10,481 nt of DNA, taken from NCBI GenBank assembly GCA_030610025.1, contig JAUWSP010000044.1:1-10481 (forward strand). Reading direction: 5' to 3'. Of this stretch, positions 1 to 7,449 are shown one piece after another (the first letter of the stretch is position 1; each line of letters begins with the position of its first letter). The notes below the pieces were generated by a model that did no database searches, was not told the DNA's origin, and worked only from the letters and a program-made list of their open reading frames with translations. The DNA is from Acidobacteriota bacterium (GTDB lineage Bacteria; Acidobacteriota; Thermoanaerobaculia; Multivoradales; JAHEKO01). A program made the translations under genes and the position numbers.

Positions 1-283
1 ACTTCGACTCTCGGCTCCGAAGGCAAAAGAGTCTGTGACGGAGTCCATAGCCTCTATGCCAGAGAGTCGCCAGACAAGTCAGAATGGCCTCTTCCTACCG
101 ACCTCCAGGTCACAATCACCGCGAATTTCTTCGCAAGGCAGCCCGATTCCCGGCGTCCCGATCGGCCGAGGGCATCGACCTACCTCCCGACTACGGAGAC
201 CTGGAGATCTTCAGGGATGGATTCGAGTCGGGCGACGTAGGGTCCTGGACCAGCCATCAGCCGCAAAATGTCGCCCAGACCTC
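1..283 (+). pseudogene. Remnant or frameshifted C-terminal part of a secreted protein with a DGFESGD motif
   Basis: No intact gene is visible between the window edge and the stop of the AI-2E gene. One frame (codons starting at position 1) is open from the edge to a TAG at 229-231 and includes LPTDLQVTITANFF, which looks protein-like. A second frame, open from position 51, encodes YGDLEIFRDGFESGDVGSW, with DGFESGD at 216-236. In my recollection DGFESGD-x-x-(A/S)W is a recurrent motif near the ends of secreted proteins in some environmental bacteria. Codons around 160-260 in this second frame end mostly in G or C, as in the real genes. The two frames would join with a one-base shift around 140-170. 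The second frame then runs on antisense to the AI-2E gene until 575, which is unlikely to be coding, so the true end is unclear. It could be a decayed gene, a gene with sequence errors, or chance. Confidence 0.35.
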
Positions 284-1402
284 TCAGAGCGGCGACTCAG
301 CATCGCCCTCCGGGCCAGTGGTGTACGAGGGGGGCTGCAGCAGATCCTTGAAGGCCGCCCCGTACAGGTCCCAGGTGGTGAGAAAAAGGGCCGCCACGAT
401 AGGCCCGACGATGAAGCCCACGGCTCCGAACATGGCGATGCCGCTGAGGGTGCTCAGCAGGATCAGTAGATCGGGCATTTTGGCGTCCTTGCCCACCAGT
501 CGGGGACGCAGAACGTTATCGACGGTCCCTACCACACCAGCGCACCAGGCCAGCAAGGCGACTCCGGCGACGTAGTCACCCATGGCCAATAGGTAGATCA
601 CGACAGGCGCCCAGACGATGGCCGCTCCCACGCCAGGGATTACCGAGAGAACTGCCATGAGGGCACCCCAGAAGATGGAACCCTGGATGCCGGCCACCAT
701 GAAGCCCAGGCCGCCGAGAACACCCTGGATGGCACCGATCGCGAAGGTGCCCTTGATCGTGGCCCTGGTGACCGACATGAAACGCTCCTCCATCAAGTCC
801 TTGTCGGACTCCCTGAGTGGCAGGAAGGAACGAACCTTCTGGATCAACACAGGCCCGTCCATCAAGGAGAAGAACATTGCATAGAGCATCACGAAGAGGT
901 GGAGGAAGAAACCCACCGTCCCCCGAGTGGTGGCCGACAGGCTCTTGAAGAAAAAGTTCCCTGCCATGCCGGTGATCTCACCTGTCTTCTCGAGGATCTG
1001 GTCTTTGAACGGAGTCAATTTCACGAGCCACGGCTGGGCCCAGGCGGGCAGACGTTCCGCCACTCCGTTGGACTGACTGATCTGTTCCTGGATCCACGGC
1101 TTGACGACCTGGCTGATCTGAAAGGCCTCGTTGGCGATCAAGCCCAACAATGCCGTCAACGGAATGACCACAACCAGGATGGCGATCAACATGGTGACGG
1201 CAGATGCCAGTACTTTTCGCCCGCCGAACTTCTTGTTCAACCGTCGATAGAGTGGGTAGGCCAGGCCGGAGAAGATGGCCGCCAGCAGCAGCGTCATCAG
1301 GTACTGCCTGATCATGCTGAAAAAGAGGGCCGAGATGGCGACGACCATCAGCAGCAAGAAGGATCGATAGAACTTCACCCTGTCGGTGTCAGTCTCGGTC
1401 AT
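284..1402 (-). CDS. AI-2E family transporter (PerM/YdiK-like membrane protein)
   Basis: Encodes 372 residues of the AI-2E/PerM superfamily (PF01594), polytopic inner-membrane proteins. Members are reported as exporters of autoinducer-2 (TqsA) or as Na+/H+ antiporters; the substrate cannot be told from sequence. Hydrophobic segments lie near residues 13-30, 33-50, 66-92, 162-181, 220-240, 242-272, 274-293 and 310-345, with the usual soluble stretch between residues 95 and 160. Family landmarks are SVIPGVGA (253-260), DNVLRPRLVGK (295-305) and a closing Gly-rich helix with FGAVGFIVGP (325-334). Length is normal for the family. The ATG is preceded by GGGAGG with 5-nt spacing, which supports this start. 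It begins 26 nt after the stop of the upstream sulfatase-like gene on the same strand, so co-transcription is likely. The last 20 or so residues are a polar tail. Confidence 0.9.
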   Translation of the reverse strand: MTETDTDRVKFYRSFLLLMVVAISALFFSMIRQYLMTLLLAAIFSGLAYPLYRRLNKKFGGRKVLASAVTMLIAILVVVIPLTALLGLIANEAFQISQVVKPWIQEQISQSNGVAERLPAWAQPWLVKLTPFKDQILEKTGEITGMAGNFFFKSLSATTRGTVGFFLHLFVMLYAMFFSLMDGPVLIQKVRSFLPLRESDKDLMEERFMSVTRATIKGTFAIGAIQGVLGGLGFMVAGIQGSIFWGALMAVLSVIPGVGAAIVWAPVVIYLLAMGDYVAGVALLAWCAGVVGTVDNVLRPRLVGKDAKMPDLLILLSTLSGIAMFGAVGFIVGPIVAALFLTTWDLYGAAFKDLLQPPSYTTGPEGDAESPL

Positions 1403-1407
1403 GCCGG

Positions 1408-1413
1408 CCTCCC
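1408..1413 (-). promoter_or_regulatory. Ribosome binding site of the AI-2E gene
   Basis: On the minus strand GGGAGG lies 5 nt before the ATG at 1402. It sits inside the 26-nt gap after the upstream sulfatase-like gene, so the downstream gene can start translation independently. Confidence 0.6.
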
Positions 1414-1428
1414 AATGGGGTCGAGGCG

Positions 1429-2817
1429 TCAGTTGGCTACGTAGCCAAGGGCCTCGAGTTCCTGTTTCAGCTCCTCCGGTATCTCCTGCCGCTCGATGTT
1501 GCGGGGCAGCGACGCGAAGCGCTGCCGGATCAACTCCCTCATCTCCAGCACCCGGTCGGGGTACTGTGAAGCCAGGTTCACAGTCTCCCCCGGATCGTCT
1601 CGAAGATTGTAGAGCTCCACCTCTGCGATGGGATAGAAATCCTCCGGGACACCTGCAAAACAGACCGGGAGGTCTCCATCCGGGTTGTCCACGAGCTTCC
1701 AGTCACCCACCTGAACCGTGTGGATCCGAGAGTCATCGTATTCAGAGAAGGCCGGCTTGCCTTCACCTCCGCTCTCCGGCCGTTCCAGATAGGCAAGCAG
1801 GGAGCTGCCGTGGATGTCGCCTTCGGTCTCCAGCCCGAGCAGCTCCAGGATCGTGGGCTGCACATCGATCAACTCGACCGTCTGGGAGACCTGTCCACCG
1901 GCGGAAATCAACCCAGGGGCCATGAAAGCAAGGGGCACGTGGAGAGACGACTGATAGACGGAGCAGGCGTGATAGATGTAGCCGTTGTGCTGGTAGAGAT
2001 CCTCTCCGTGGTCGGCGACAAAGACGATGAGGGTGTTCTTCAGCCGACCGGCCTCTCGTAGATGGTCGAGAAGATCGCCGACGAAATGATCGGTCCCCAT
2101 GACCGCCGCATCGTAGACCGCATCCAGCTGATTCAGATCGCTCTCGCTGAGCTCGATGCCCTCACGCATCACCCGGTTGAGTGGGTTCTTCTTCGCCGCT
2201 ATCGGGCCCTCGTAGTTTCGATCCAGAACCCGGCGGGCCACGATGCCACCGTTGTAATAAGGGGCGTGGGCGCCAAAGTAGTGCGCCCAGAGGAAGAAGG
2301 GGCGATCATCCTCGATGCCATCGATCCACTGCTTCGCCACCCGGTTGACGCGGGTGTCGTTGCCGCCAGTGCATTTGAAGCTCTCCCAGCCCTGGTGGTT
2401 CGCCTGGCACATGTTGCTGAGCACGGCTCCCGTCTGATAGCCGGCAGCGCCCAGGATCTTCGGCAACGTGAGTGTGACATCGGAAAACTCGTAGCCGTTG
2501 GCGATCAACCCGTGGCCGGTGGGATAGAGCCCCGTGAGCACCGAGGCCATGGAGGGCCAGGTGAGAGCTCTCGGGGCCATGGCGCGCTGGAAGTTGACGC
2601 CTGAAGCCAGCAGCGAGTCGATATTGGGGCTGTTCGGACGGTCCGTATAGCCGTAGGCACCCAATCGATCCGCCCGCACTGTGTCCACACTGATCAGAAT
2701 CAGGTTCCATCCAGCGGCCGCTCCCCGGAGGCTCGGCCCGTGACGATCTTCTTCGCCATGACACCCGGATATCAGGAGCGCAAAGACGAATCCCATGATT
2801 TGTGCTGATCGCTGCAT
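1429..2817 (-). CDS. Sulfatase-like lipoprotein (alkaline phosphatase superfamily), Thr at the formylglycine position
   Basis: Encodes 462 residues. The short signal peptide ends in the lipobox LISGC (Cys19), so the protein should be lipidated and outside the cytoplasm. The sulfatase fold (PF00884) begins at LILISVDTVRAD, with metal-ligand candidate Asp45. The nucleophile segment is LTWPSMASVLTG: Thr86 replaces the Cys/Ser that is converted to formylglycine, and Met90 replaces the Arg of CxPSR. Further motifs are AHAPY (183-187) and ADHGE (Asp269, His270), the second metal pair. The C-terminus holds the usual small subdomain and ends in LEALGYVAN. Family membership is clear, but sulfatase activity is doubtful; phosphatase, phosphodiesterase or transferase activity is possible. 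No good Shine-Dalgarno precedes the ATG at 2817; Met8 is an alternative start that shortens the signal peptide. The gene is divergent from the two plus-strand paralogues and upstream of the AI-2E gene. Confidence 0.88.
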   Translation of the reverse strand: MQRSAQIMGFVFALLISGCHGEEDRHGPSLRGAAAGWNLILISVDTVRADRLGAYGYTDRPNSPNIDSLLASGVNFQRAMAPRALTWPSMASVLTGLYPTGHGLIANGYEFSDVTLTLPKILGAAGYQTGAVLSNMCQANHQGWESFKCTGGNDTRVNRVAKQWIDGIEDDRPFFLWAHYFGAHAPYYNGGIVARRVLDRNYEGPIAAKKNPLNRVMREGIELSESDLNQLDAVYDAAVMGTDHFVGDLLDHLREAGRLKNTLIVFVADHGEDLYQHNGYIYHACSVYQSSLHVPLAFMAPGLISAGGQVSQTVELIDVQPTILELLGLETEGDIHGSSLLAYLERPESGGEGKPAFSEYDDSRIHTVQVGDWKLVDNPDGDLPVCFAGVPEDFYPIAEVELYNLRDDPGETVNLASQYPDRVLEMRELIRQRFASLPRNIERQEIPEELKQELEALGYVAN

Positions 2818-2936
2818 TCCAGGGCTACCTTGTCGTCGAGCCAGTTCGATTCTATTGGAAGGCCCTCGAAAGGAGGACGCACGGCCCCTGTCGCCTCGAG
2901 ACCCGATGATATGCTCGTAACGGCTTCGATCAACTC

Positions 2937-2951
2937 GGACGTCGAGCGTCC
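2937..2951. repeat. Short inverted repeat in the divergent intergenic region
   Basis: GGACG-TCGAG-CGTCC is a perfect 5-bp inverted repeat around a 5-nt centre. It lies 44 nt before the start of the plus-strand sulfatase-like operon, in the 178-nt gap (2818-2995) between divergent genes. An operator or 5'-leader hairpin is possible, but an arm this short can occur by chance in GC-rich DNA. I saw no convincing -35/-10 pair in the gap on either strand. Confidence 0.25.
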
Positions 2952-2995
2952 AGCAACCACAAGACGATCATCCCAGACCAGGAGCAGGCAGGCGA

Positions 2996-4396
2996 ATGAC
3001 CTCCCAGACGTCGAGGTTCCAACATCCTCGCTGGCCGATGGGCCACACCCTCCCTGGCTGGCTTCTGGCGCTCGTTCTGCTGCCGCTGCTCGCCTGCACC
3101 CGCGACTCCCCGCAGATCGATGCGGGGCCTCCTCCCAATGTTCTCGTGATTCTGGTGGACGCCCTGCGGGCCGATCACCTCGGCACCGGAGGCTACGATC
3201 TGCCGACCTCGCCGACGATCGACGCTCTGGCAGCAGATGGCGTGGTCTTCACCGCTGCCTTCGCACACTCCACGTGGACCAAGCCCTCCATCGCCACCCT
3301 CTTCACTTCGCTCTACCCGGGCCAGCACGGCATCGATCGAGTGGGAATTCAGGAGGGTGACTCCTACAGAACCGACGTTCTCTACGAAGGGTACGACACG
3401 CTGGCCGAGAGATTTCAGGCCGCCGGTTACTCGACATTCGGTGTTCTCAACCAGATCCACCTCCAGTCCCGCTTCGGTTTTGCGCAGGGCTTCGACCATT
3501 TCGAAGCTGTCCGAGGGTTGGGTGCTGGAAAGCTCAACCAGAAGCTCCTGCAACAGCTCGAGGGCGGGGGCAGCTCCCCTTTCTTCGCCTATCGGCACTA
3601 TCTCGACGTCCATTGGCCGTAAACCAATCGACTCGAGGGAAAGCACGATGCCTTCGGCACGCTCCGCATGGAGTCTGAACCGCCTCGGCGAGGCAATCGA
3701 GTCGCCGAATGGGCGGAGACTCTGGATTCGGAAACCGATCTCGCCGCTCTCCAAGCGCGGTATGACCAGGAGGTCGCCTTCGTCGATGCCGCCATCGGAA
3801 CCCTCATGGGTAGGCTGCAAGAGATGGGGCTCTACGAGAACACCATTGTCGTGGTGACCTCCGATCATGGCGAGGGATTCCTCGAGCATGGCAAGCTGCT
3901 GCACAGCTACAGCCCTTATGACGAGGTGCTGCAAGTGCCCCTGGTCTTTCGTTTGCCCCAAGGACTTCTCACGCCAGTTCCCGACGTCGATTTCCCGGTC
4001 GGATTGATCGACCTGATGCCCACTCTTCTGGAGCTTGCGAGACTACCAGCGGCTCCACAGGCCCAGGGCAGGAGCCTCGTATCCCTCATGCGGGGTGAAG
4101 ACTCGACCGAACGGTGGATCTTCACCGAGAGCGCAGAGGCCGTGGCGGTTCGGAGCGCCACCCACAAACTCATCCGATTCCACGACGGTCGCCAGGAGTT
4201 CTACGACCTGGAGTCGGACCCGGGAGAGCAGCAACCGAGCGCCGGCCCCTGCGTCGATCTCTGTGCGCAACTGGCCGAGCAGCTGGTCGGTCATCAGCAC
4301 GCGATGAGCGAGCTCCGAAAGCTCAGCCAGGACGGTGAGACCGCCATCCTGGACGAGAAGGAGCTCGAGGAGCTCAGGAGCCTCGGCTATCTATGA
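2996..4396 (+). pseudogene. Sulfatase-like lipoprotein interrupted by a single in-frame TAA
   Basis: One reading frame of 467 codons (including the final TGA) runs through this interval, with a single internal TAA at 3620-3622 (codon 209). The N-terminal part has a hydrophobic signal ending in the lipobox LLAC (Cys34), then VILVDALRAD (Asp55) and WTKPSIATLFTSLYP, with Thr95 at the formylglycine position. The part after the stop carries VVVTSDHGEGF (Asp290, His291) and a C-terminal tail ending LRSLGYL. The stop falls in YLDVHWP-stop-TN, where the paralogues read AHAPY and PHAPY, so a conserved Tyr codon (TAC or TAT) has become TAA. Without the stop the product would be 466 residues, matching its neighbours (462 and 489). 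As written, translation yields a 208-residue fragment lacking half the active site, with a possible restart at the ATG at 3668. Start: ATG 2996 has an AGGAG 11 nt upstream; Met15 is an alternative. The gene may be newly inactivated, misread in sequencing, or read through. Confidence 0.85.
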
Positions 4397-5862
4397 GTCT
4401 CATCACCGCCAGAGAGCCTCGCGCCTACGGAGGGATCGCCGGATGTCTCGCGGTGCTCCTACTCGGCAGTTTCCTGGCCTGCAGCGGGGCTCCCTCCGAA
4501 CCGGAAGCCCCCAGGAGAGTCTTCCTGATCACCGTCGATACTCTCCGCGCCGATCACATGGGAATCTATGGCTATCCCCGACAGACGTCTCCGGAGCTCG
4601 ACAGGCTGGCGGAGCAAGGCGTTACGTTTACCAGGGCTCTCGCCCAATGGCCCAAGACCGGGCCCTCTATGGCCTCCCTTTTCACCGGCCGGTACCCGAA
4701 GACAACAGGGCTGACCCACCGGGCCGCCCAGAAGATCCCTGGCGAGTACCTGACCCTGCCCGAGCTCTTTCAGTCCACTGGCTACAGCACGCTCGGCGTG
4801 GTGTCCAATGCTGTCCTTTCGGCGGAGCTGGGCTGGAACCGTGGTTTCGATGAGTTTCTGGAAACCTGGACGCTGGGGGGGGCGGTCAGCGACGACCCGG
4901 TCGAGCATCGCAAGTGGGTCAGCGCTCCACTGGTCAATCAGTTGGCCATCCCCGCCCTCGAGCGTCACGTCGACTCGGAGAGGCTCTTCGTCTGGCTTCA
5001 CTATTCCGATCCACACGCACCCTATCTGCTGCCGGAAGGTACTGCCGATCCGTTTCTCGACGACGCCTTCGACACTCAAGACCAGCTGATCGAGCACGAG
5101 CTACCCCCCGCGAGAGCCCTCGGCGGCGAACGTCGGCTCGGGTTCTACGTCGCCAAGTACGATGCCAACATTCTCGTCACAGATTCCTACATAGGTGCGA
5201 TCCTGGACCATCTCGAGAGCCTCGGACTCCTGGAAGATGCCCTGGTGATCTTCACCTCGGATCATGGTGAAGGTCTTGGCGAACATGACGAGCTCTTCGA
5301 ACATGGCAGGGAGCCCTACAACACCACGGCCCATGTACCCCTCTTCATCACCTATACGGGAGTCGCCAGAGCTGGCCGGCAGGTCGACCATCCGATCGAG
5401 CTGTTGGATCTCTACCCCACACTTCGCGAGCTGCTGCAGATCCCAGAAGGCCAGGTCGGCCTCGAGGGCTCTAGCCTGGTGCCGTTCCTCGGCTTGGAGG
5501 GGGCAATCGACACCAGAGATCTGGAGCCCTTCCGCTACGCCTTCTCCGAGGCCGGCGGTGGACAGATGCTCTGGCGTCACTACCTATCCGTGCAAGACGG
5601 CCGCTGGAAGCTCGTCTTCCACCCTGCCGTCGAAAGGAACGACCGACAGCTGCCCCCCACGTTCGAGCTTTTCGACCTGGAGTCCGACCCACAGGAGCTC
5701 GAGAACCTCGCGGGCCAACAGGAAGAGGAGTTCGATCGACTGTGGGAAGCTCTCTCGACATGGATGGAGAGCACTCCGGAGCCAGGACAGATCGACCCCG
5801 ACTCGGAAGCGTACTCCGAGGAGACCCTCAATGCCCTGCGGGCTCTCGGCTATCTGAACTGA
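4393..5862 (+). CDS. Sulfatase-like lipoprotein (alkaline phosphatase superfamily), Thr at the formylglycine position
   Basis: Encodes 489 residues, the third paralogue of the cluster. A signal peptide with hydrophobic core around residues 14-29 ends in the lipobox SFLAC (Cys30). The sulfatase fold (PF00884) starts at VFLITVDTLRAD (Asp49). The nucleophile region is KTGPSMASLFTG, with Thr89 where a sulfatase needs Cys or Ser and Met93 in place of the Arg. SDPHAPY (205-211) and FTSDHGEG (Asp290, His291) complete the metal and substrate site. The tail ends in LRALGYLN. The ATG overlaps the stop of the preceding broken gene (ATGA), so translation is probably coupled. If ribosomes stop early in that gene, expression of this one may fall. 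Substrate is unknown; the absence of a formylglycine site argues against a classical sulfatase. Confidence 0.9.
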   Translation: MSLITAREPRAYGGIAGCLAVLLLGSFLACSGAPSEPEAPRRVFLITVDTLRADHMGIYGYPRQTSPELDRLAEQGVTFTRALAQWPKTGPSMASLFTGRYPKTTGLTHRAAQKIPGEYLTLPELFQSTGYSTLGVVSNAVLSAELGWNRGFDEFLETWTLGGAVSDDPVEHRKWVSAPLVNQLAIPALERHVDSERLFVWLHYSDPHAPYLLPEGTADPFLDDAFDTQDQLIEHELPPARALGGERRLGFYVAKYDANILVTDSYIGAILDHLESLGLLEDALVIFTSDHGEGLGEHDELFEHGREPYNTTAHVPLFITYTGVARAGRQVDHPIELLDLYPTLRELLQIPEGQVGLEGSSLVPFLGLEGAIDTRDLEPFRYAFSEAGGGQMLWRHYLSVQDGRWKLVFHPAVERNDRQLPPTFELFDLESDPQELENLAGQQEEEFDRLWEALSTWMESTPEPGQIDPDSEAYSEETLNALRALGYLN

Positions 5863-5874
5863 AAGTCGCACGCA

Positions 5875-5887
5875 CCCCGTGGTGGGG
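5875..5887. terminator. GC-rich hairpin between convergent genes (weak terminator candidate)
   Basis: CCCC-GTGGT-GGGG lies in the 31-nt gap between the sulfatase-like gene (+) and the rhodanese gene (-), where a bidirectional terminator would be expected. The stem is only 4 bp and there is no T-tract on either side, so the call is tentative. Confidence 0.25.
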
Positions 5888-5893
5888 CGAGGT

Positions 5894-6436
5894 CTACCAG
5901 ACTGACGAGAAGTCCCGGGCGGCCAGGTCCCAGGTACGGCCGTAAACGTGAATCCTCTTGGTCGGGCCTTCGGCGTCCTCTAGCGGCAGCCCAGCCAGAG
6001 TCCAGGCCAGGATGCTACCCTCGAGATTCCGCACATCCCAACCTGCCTCTTGGAGCTCCTGGGTAAAGAAACCCGATCGATAGCCCGCAGTACAGTACGG
6101 CACCACGATGGCGTCACGATAAGACTGCGCCTCGCGCTGAAAAGTCTCGGCGTCGATAGCACCAGGGATCATGGAGACCTTCATCTCTCTGGCCTCGCGC
6201 ACATCGACCAGCAGGACCTGCCTCGACCCCTGTTGAAGCTCCAGGAGCTCGTCGACCGTGACACTCTCGATGGACGGGAAGGACTTCTCATAGCCCTGGT
6301 AGAGAGCCTCGAGGTGCTCCTTCCTCTGGGCGTCAGTGAGCTGCTCCGCCTGGCTTGCCTCACGACAGGCGATGAGCATCAGCGCCATGGCGGCGCAGGC
6401 AACCACAAAGATCGAGGCAAGGCTCTTCAAGCGCAT
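5894..6436 (-). CDS. Rhodanese-like domain lipoprotein
   Basis: Encodes 180 residues from the ATG at 6436. I prefer this start to an upstream in-frame ATG at 6514 because the protein then opens with MRLK and a hydrophobic stretch ending in the lipobox LIAC (Cys24), a normal lipoprotein signal. The rhodanese domain (PF00581) spans about residues 58-152, with VDVREAREM (77-85), IPGAI (90-94) and the active-site loop CTAGYR, Cys115 being the presumed persulfide-carrying residue. The six-residue loop starting with Cys and ending in Arg is the usual single-domain rhodanese pattern, so sulfur-transfer chemistry is possible, here at the cell envelope. After the domain comes a tail of about 28 residues containing RIHVYGRTWDL. 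It is the last gene of a minus-strand run, 184 nt after the SYLF gene. No strong Shine-Dalgarno precedes it. The sulfur acceptor is unknown. Confidence 0.82.
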   Translation of the reverse strand: MRLKSLASIFVVACAAMALMLIACREASQAEQLTDAQRKEHLEALYQGYEKSFPSIESVTVDELLELQQGSRQVLLVDVREAREMKVSMIPGAIDAETFQREAQSYRDAIVVPYCTAGYRSGFFTQELQEAGWDVRNLEGSILAWTLAGLPLEDAEGPTKRIHVYGRTWDLAARDFSSVW

Positions 6437-6620
6437 CGGCAGAGTATACGTCGGCCTCGCTGGCTCCGGTGATCGTCTGCCTGGCGTCGATGCTTGCCAG
6501 CTACCTGCCTGCACAGCGGCAGCTCTTGAAGGCAGAAATACCGATGATGCCCACCAAAATTCGCACTGGTGGACTTCAGCCAGGAGTAGGGACGCTCTGA
6601 ATTCGAAAGAAGTGCCTGGC

Positions 6621-7370
6621 CTAGTCGGCCTCGGTACCCGTCAGCTTTGCGACCGCCTCGAGAAGAGGCTCGGAGTGAGGGTTCTCTCCCTTACCTTGAA
6701 CCAGAATGTCCGACGGCCTGAGATCCTCTCCGAAGTAGGCCCGATTCCAGGACTGCCGGACATCGACCACCGAGCCCTCGACGGAGACTCCACCAAAGAG
6801 TCCCTTGTTTCTAGAGAAGACGATGAGGTCGGCCGTGATGTTGGCAGTCCCGATACCCTCGCCAATTGGCCCTGCCGCCACGCTCAGATCGGCACCGAGC
6901 TTGGCTCCGGAGTTCAGGAGTCGATTCAGGCCCCGCTCGTTGGTGACGATGATGAGGGTCTCCGACGCCTGACCCCCAGCCTGGAGTCCAAAGCTCACTC
7001 CTCCGAGCGTGTAGAAAGCTGGCTGGCTCCACCCGCCAGTCGCCTCGTTTCGTGCCACCAGCACTCCAGATCCTCCGGAGCCTCCAAAGATGAAAGCGCC
7101 TTTCATCATTTGGGGGATGATCAGGAAACCCCTGGCAGTCTTCAGGTATCCGTCGTAATTGCGGGTGAAGGTGGTGTCGGTCTGGAAGGTCTCTACCGTG
7201 AGCTTCGACCTCTCCACCGTCTGACGGGCCTTTTGCTCCTTGTTCTGGGCTGCTGCCATTCCCACCACACCAAGAAAGAGTGCGAAAACGGTCAGCGCAA
7301 CTATGGTGAGCCGCCGCGAAGACTTCTCAGGCGAAGACGAGATTCGGGTGCTTCTGTTCAATTCCAGCAT
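6621..7370 (-). CDS. SYLF/YSC84-domain secreted lipid-binding protein
   Basis: Encodes 249 residues. A basic N-terminus (about 20 residues) is followed by a hydrophobic segment (21-41) ending AAA-Q, a likely signal peptidase I site. The mature part matches the SYLF (Ysc84/actin regulator, PF04366) family: ARGFLIIPQMMKGAFIFGGSGGSG (79-102, quoted here as landmarks ARGFLIIP and KGAFIFGG), SFGLQAGGQ (126-134), and GADLSVAAGPIG followed by a segment containing FSRNKGLFGGVSVEGS (185-200). SYLF proteins bind phosphoinositides in eukaryotes; in bacteria they are mostly uncharacterised periplasmic or outer-membrane-associated proteins. Length is normal. A GAGGAGG with 10-nt spacing precedes the ATG. 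The gene follows the membrane GDPD gene by 79 nt on the same strand and may share its transcript. Confidence 0.88.
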   Translation of the reverse strand: MLELNRSTRISSSPEKSSRRLTIVALTVFALFLGVVGMAAAQNKEQKARQTVERSKLTVETFQTDTTFTRNYDGYLKTARGFLIIPQMMKGAFIFGGSGGSGVLVARNEATGGWSQPAFYTLGGVSFGLQAGGQASETLIIVTNERGLNRLLNSGAKLGADLSVAAGPIGEGIGTANITADLIVFSRNKGLFGGVSVEGSVVDVRQSWNRAYFGEDLRPSDILVQGKGENPHSEPLLEAVAKLTGTEAD

Positions 7371-7380
7371 TCTGGGTAGG

Positions 7381-7387
7381 CCTCCTC
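7381..7387 (-). promoter_or_regulatory. Ribosome binding site of the SYLF gene
   Basis: On the minus strand GAGGAGG lies 10 nt before the ATG at 7370. It supports this start, which gives a long basic n-region before the signal-peptide core. Confidence 0.55.
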
Positions 7388-7449
7388 GTGAGTCTGGTCC
7401 GACGCAGTATCAGGTACTGGACCAGGCCCTACTCTATCCGGGATTCGAA

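Noticed and set aside
2062..2604. Long open frame on the plus strand, antisense to the first sulfatase-like gene
   Set aside because: It mirrors the codon pattern of the real gene on the other strand and shows no family motif, signal or ribosome binding site; many such frames occur in this GC-rich window.
3620..3622. Genome-wide reassignment of TAA to Tyr
   Set aside because: No other gene in the window has an in-frame TAA although Tyr codons are common, and no bacterial code with this change is known to me.
6443..6448. TATACT on the minus strand 7 nt before the rhodanese start, suggesting a leaderless transcript
   Set aside because: No matching -35 element is found at the right distance and a single hexamer is weak evidence.
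6437..6514. Longer rhodanese start with 26 extra N-terminal residues
   Set aside because: The extra residues are polar and Pro-rich and would bury the lipoprotein signal inside the protein; the ATG at 6436 gives a standard lipoprotein N-terminus.
6551..6572. Inverted repeat CCACCA-N10-TGGTGG after the SYLF gene as a terminator
   Set aside because: The stem is 6 bp with a 10-nt loop and no T-tract follows in the direction of transcription; it may be chance.
6336..7379. 347-codon plus-strand open frame across the rhodanese and SYLF genes
   Set aside because: It is antisense to two genes with clear family motifs and signal peptides, and its own translation resembles no family I know.
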